Assembly (NCBI GenBank): GCA_009823395.1
Contig: CM020518.1
Coordinates: 15,134,501-15,198,500, forward strand
Length of the DNA: 64,000 nt
Direction of reading: 5' to 3'
DNA from: Thamnaconus septentrionalis
Lineage: Eukaryota; Chordata; Actinopteri; Tetraodontiformes; Monacanthidae
Every line of letters begins with the position of its first letter. Positions within the stretch are counted from its first letter, which is position 1. A model generated the notes under the pieces. It saw only the letters and a program-made list of their open reading frames with translations, was not told the origin of the DNA and searched no databases. Of this stretch, positions 60,300 through 64,000 are shown one piece after another. The position numbers and the translations under genes were made by a program.

Positions 60300-61022
60300 G
60301 GCCCTGTTTGCACTTGGCCACTTGTAACTGTTTTGGGGGATCGTATCACAAGTACGCATCTTGAAGCATCTGTTCGCACATGGCATTAACATGCGTCTCG
60401 AGCGTGCCACTTGTGATCGCATTAGTGCATTTTTAACCACTAGGGGCAGTAAAGCGCAAAACTACGGCTAGTTTCACCTGAAAACGGACTTGCGGACTTT
60501 ATCAAGTCACTCGTTTTAATTCTACTGCAGCTCGTACGGATCCGAACGAGGAGTAACGACTGGTGGGACAGAGTGGTGATGACTTCATTTCGGATCAACA
60601 GTGGCTGGCAAATTTCCGGATGCAACGTCGCACATTTAATCTCATATGTGGGGAAACTGCGACCGCTGCTCCACTGACAAAATACGCTAATGCGGAATGA
60701 AATTTATTAGCATCCTAATAAAAGAGTCTAACAAAAATCACGCTTCTTGTTTGTAACTTTACAATGACGGCGCCGACGACGTACGTACACGGGAGAGGTG
60801 AGTGGAGTAGGCGGTCGTTAATGTGGACTGAGCTCGCAGTCTGTTCACACGTCCGTTAGGAATGCTATGCTATGCTATGCGAAAGTCGAAACCACCTCCC
60901 CGAGGTGGTTTGGGTATTTGGATGACAATACGGATTTGGACTGTTTGCACTTGGTTACTTCGTGTGTTTTTTGCCGATCGGAATACGAAAAACGCTTGAA
61001 ATGACCAAGTGCAAACAGGGCC
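60300..61022. mobile_element. PIF-Harbinger nonautonomous element (723 bp) with 3-bp target duplication
   Basis: The terminal inverted repeats begin GGCCCTGTTTGCACTTGG and are identical for 18 bases at both ends. TCT flanks both sides (60297-60299 and 61023-61025), the 3-bp duplication length expected of Harbinger. Inside are a transposase remnant, a perfect 10-bp hairpin (60889-60898 / 60902-60911) and four tandem ATGCT units near 60862-60880. Confidence 0.85.
60545..60690 (+). pseudogene. Harbinger transposase N-terminal remnant
   Basis: Plus-strand frames read NDWWDRVV and then, after a one-base shift, QQWLANFRMQRRTFNLICGE. This fits the conserved 'WW..V...F....W...FRM....TF..L' segment that precedes the catalytic DDE domain of PIF-Harbinger (HARBI1-like) transposases. 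Neither the DDE domain nor the partner Myb-like protein is present, so the element would have relied on an autonomous relative. Confidence 0.72.
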
Positions 61023-61090
61023 TCTGAGTGACTGACTCAAATGACCCTAAAAATCCAATTGTCTTTGGTGAGTGGCTCATATGACCAAGA

Positions 61091-61739
61091 GTTTATCAAA
61101 GACAATTGATTGGCAATTACTACTCTGGTATGCTTTTGATAACGTGGTCACCTGCTTACAAGTGGGCCGACACCCTTTACAGATGTTTTACAGAATATAT
61201 ATTTTTTATTGCTTTTATCTAAATGGGAATAAAGGAATGTATTTATATTTCAAAACATAGTTTCGGTACTTAATAAAATGGGTATTTCTCCTCCTACTTA
61301 CCAAAGTCTTGTTCTCATATGAAAAAGGCCATCTTATGTCAACGATTGCATTTATTTCACATTGTGTGAGCTGATAAAGGACCAGTCAGGAGGAGTCTCT
61401 TGCGAGCTCATACCCTTCACGCCCTCCAGGTTGTCTGAAGATGAAAAATGTGTTACTGTCGCCTTCCCCCCTGCTGAGTGGAGTGTGACGCCCAAGATGC
61501 TGCGTCCATGAGACTTCTGCGCAGCGGCGTCGCCGAATGACCCGAGACCACAGTGGGAAGGACCATCCGGCTGCATAAAATATCCACGTATTCATTGACG
61601 CGTGTTGGGAGTCACCGTTGGTCCACAACAGAGAGCCGCATGAGAGAATCAACTGCCAGGACTGTCATCTTCCCTCACAAGGGTTTTTTTTTGTTGTTGT
61701 TGTTCCTGCGTTGAATGTCAGACCGCCTGCTTTGATTGA
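61091..61739. other. Low-copy sequence, no gene seen
   Basis: No supported features. A GTT array lies near 61691-61702. Confidence 0.5.
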
Positions 61740-62200
61740 TTATGTTGCCTTTTAGCAGGCCGTCCCAGTGCACTGTGGCAATCCAGGGGAGGGTCTGCCA
61801 AGGAGCGGGCCGAGTCCGGTGGTCCACCACATTTATCCCAGAAAAGTCGCTGTGTTTTCCCGCCCGCCCGCCGCGTGGCTAAGCCGCCCACCCGCTCTCC
61901 CTTTGCTCTTTTCTCCCAGCCCCCTAACTCTCCCCCGCAGACTGACACATGTTAATACAAGTTCTCCCCGCTGAGATCAGACATGCTGAGCGCCGCATCA
62001 AGACCCCCCACCCCCACCCTAACCCCTACCAGCCCCCTTCCAGACCTCCATCCTCCAAGCCCGCAAGGAGTACAGCCCCCCCGCTGCCTCTGAACTTCTC
62101 CACGGTGGAGCTGCCGCACACTCGAGCTGGCGAAAATCTCCAATGACTCATCCCTCGTGGAGTTGACCTCAGGAGGGTACGTTTGCCTAATAGCTGCTCA
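61740..62200. other. GC- and pyrimidine-rich stretch
   Basis: GC-rich, C-run-rich sequence (CCCGCCCGCCCGCCGCG at 61859; CACCCCCACCCTAACCCC near 62008). Open frames exist on both strands because stops are rare, but none shows a domain. It could be a promoter-type region; CpG density is lower than at 39.6-40.1 kb. Confidence 0.35.
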
Positions 62201-62439
62201 GCAGGTAACCTGCATGGGGCAGGGTTCTTTTTTTGTTTCCTTTCTTCTCCCCTCAAACCCTCCCCACCCTTTAAAGGTCGACAGCCGACACAAACTTTCA
62301 TTTTAATTACACATGTATGACAAAATTCCCAGCCCTGTCACACGGACTGCCGCAACTTTGCGCTAACGGCCCTTTCATGCTAACCAGGGGTGTTGTCAGT
62401 TCACTGGCCGGTAGATGTTCACAGTTTAAAAGGGGTGAA
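62201..62439. other. Low-copy sequence, no gene seen
   Basis: Nothing recognised. Confidence 0.5.
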
Positions 62440-62780
62440 ATAATAATAGCACGATTGTGAGGTGCACTGTGGGCAGCTAATTAGGAGCCCAAGGCAGACA
62501 GTTAAGGGTCCTTATACACAAGAGCAGAGCGGAGTGGATCATTATGTGCTGATCTAACCGCCGCCCTTAGCTATGGCAACAGTTTCATTAGCCGCTAAAA
62601 CAATCCTATTTTATCTTGCATTGCCTTGAGGTAGTTCCGAGGCTCTGGATTTTAGTGAGCAAAAGTTCATTGGTGCAGCGGTGATAAATTAAAGAAGGTC
62701 TGAGTAAACGCTCCCGTGCGCCGTTCCAATATGGAAATTATTAAAGCTAATGAAGCTAAATGGGAAATTTTAAGCCACAT
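62440..62780. promoter_or_regulatory. Possible conserved noncoding block
   Basis: Repeat-free sequence containing CAGCTAATTAGGAGCCCAAG, GTTTCATTAGCCGCTAAAAC, GGTGATAAATTAAAGAAGG and AAATTATTAAAGCTAATGAA. Dense ATTA cores with balanced composition and no reading frame are typical of developmental enhancers. Conservation is not shown. Confidence 0.32.
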
Positions 62781-64000
62781 TTTTGTTTGTTTTTTATCTA
62801 GTCATCTAATTTAGAACTTATGTATGGAATTTTCCTAAATTTGATCGGCTTTTCTTGTGTATTGAACGCATATCTAACCCCAAACTGAAATTCCACCCAT
62901 TTCACAGTTTCTGCTTTGCCGGCGTTGGATCTGCTAACATTTTATAATCCACATAACCGTTCCTGAGTGTCAAGTAAGGAAACAATGTGTGGGTGCGTTT
63001 TCAGCCAAAGCCACATTCCGATCGTGAGGTTGTTGCCTCTCAAGCCTTTGTCGAAGGCTGTTAGGACATCGTTAGTGAGCTTCCAGTCCCCAGCAAACAA
63101 AGCAAACATGCTGCTTGCAAAAGCTACAACTGAGTATGTAGGGAGCAACCCAAGTCATCAGTCACTATAACCTCCTAATTTGACAATAACATACACGAAA
63201 GGTTTAATTTCAGAATGTCCGAGGACATCACCAGCGTAAACTTCAAAAATGATGACTTCACTGTGATTCTTTTTCATTTGATAACAACTAAACTTCGCAT
63301 AAACTTAGCCTAACTTTTTTTATTTTATTTTATTTTATTTTTTTTAAAAAATGCCAGGCAGTAAATCGCAAGTTATTTTTGTTTTTGCTTTGTTTTTCCC
63401 TGGTTGAAACTGCTACTCCTGTGGCTTTGCTTAGGAAGCGAGACTTCCAAAAGGTTTTCCAAAAAGGAAGCTCTTTTGTTTGGGAAGAAGTTCCCTTGGC
63501 CGACACGCTGCGTGAAGAAAATTGGGAGCTCTGACAAAGTGCACTTTGGATTTAGAACAAAACAAAACTTCAATTTGTCCGTTCAAATACTTTTCCATAA
63601 AATATCTGGCGTTATACGTAAACTCCAGTCTGTGTTGTTTCCTCGCTGAGTTCATGTTTTTTTCAAGAGGTTTTGATGTGTTGATGTGATTTGAATGTTT
63701 TTACAGCTTAACCCTGCAACATTGTGTTTAACTGTTTAGTCAAGCATATTTTGAGTCCTTGTATCCTATTAAAAAAAAACTCAACCTGATTGGGCCAACT
63801 CTACCACTCGGTTTACGTGTGTGGTCTATAAAAAAAAAACTTTTTTAAATAAAATGCTAAGATTTCTTTTTCCATCGGATCAACCAGCTGAATCAATCAG
63901 CCTTCTTTAAAAACATGTATGGCGAGTAATTAATCAGGCCTACTTTGCCTGAAGCGGCTGTGTCGGTGCTGGAGGGGTCTCTCCCACGATCTGACCTGAC
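62781..64000. other. Low-copy sequence to the window end, no gene seen
   Basis: T/A-rich runs (TTTTATTTTA array at 63317-63346; A-runs near 63771 and 63830). No exon or repeat recognised. Confidence 0.5.

Larger units (their letters stand above)
60152..61090 (-). repeat. Dispersed repeat, copy 2, interrupted by a Harbinger MITE
   Basis: 60152-60296 and 61026-61090 together match, in reverse, the unit at 44688-44990. The two halves are separated by the element at 60300-61022. The insert is therefore younger than this repeat. Confidence 0.5.

Overview
This window looks like a piece of a ray-finned fish (teleost, probably percomorph-type) chromosome: vertebrate-style intergenic or intronic DNA with no operons and no long host reading frame. 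The evidence is its repeats, which I recognised by eye: L2 and Rex1-like LINEs, a tRNA-headed SINE of the kind common in spiny-rayed fishes, a BEL/Pao and a Ty3/gypsy LTR retrotransposon, and nonautonomous PIF-Harbinger, Tc1-like, Kolobok-like and hAT-like DNA elements. There are also many microsatellites ((GATA)n, (TA)n, (CA)n, (CAG)n) and homopolymer runs. I found no convincing complete host protein-coding exon, tRNA gene, rRNA gene or CRISPR array. The host-gene sequence I can identify with confidence is a broken fragment of the ubiquitin-conjugating enzyme gene ube2n (Ubc13).

Layout. 1-1.9 kb: mostly unique DNA with a possible hAT-like terminus. 1.9-4.44 kb (minus strand): a truncated Ty3/gypsy element (LTR, tRNA-Met primer site, gag, CCHC knuckle, protease). 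The part of gag where the capsid N-terminal half is expected is occupied by a 229-bp ube2n fragment that runs in frame into the SCAN-like capsid half. 4.55-5.0 kb: an LTR-like promoter/poly(A) segment, then a (GATA)n array. 5.53-5.62 kb: a hairpin with a telomere-motif loop. 8.7-12.7 kb (plus): a decayed BEL/Pao element whose reverse transcriptase core is missing. 14.6-15.5 kb: a SINE split by a 5'-truncated Rex1-like LINE that begins with a roughly 52-bp fold-back. 16.7-17.1 kb: a SINE with a perfect 12-bp target duplication. 17.3-38 kb: mostly low-copy DNA with scattered simple repeats, decayed DNA-transposon pieces and blocks that look like conserved noncoding elements. 38.5-38.9 kb: a Tc1-like remnant. 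39.57-40.11 kb: a CpG island without a recognisable gene. 41.2-41.7 kb: a MITE. 50.5-53.3 kb: a LINE 3' end, a hAT-like end and an L2 LINE with the FADD reverse transcriptase motif. 55.7-56.0 kb: another SINE copy. 57.29-58.30 kb: a TTAA-flanked Kolobok-like element. 60.15-61.09 kb: a Harbinger MITE inserted in an older repeat whose relative lies at 44.69 kb. 61.7-64 kb: GC-rich and low-copy DNA with another possible conserved block.

Interpretation. Nothing here works together as a pathway. The window is best read as regulatory or intronic 'desert' sequence with layers of transposon insertions. Several insertions can be ordered in time because one sits inside another. The strongest unusual item is the gag-ube2n chimera. 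Calls of conserved noncoding elements are inference from sequence texture only and need an alignment.
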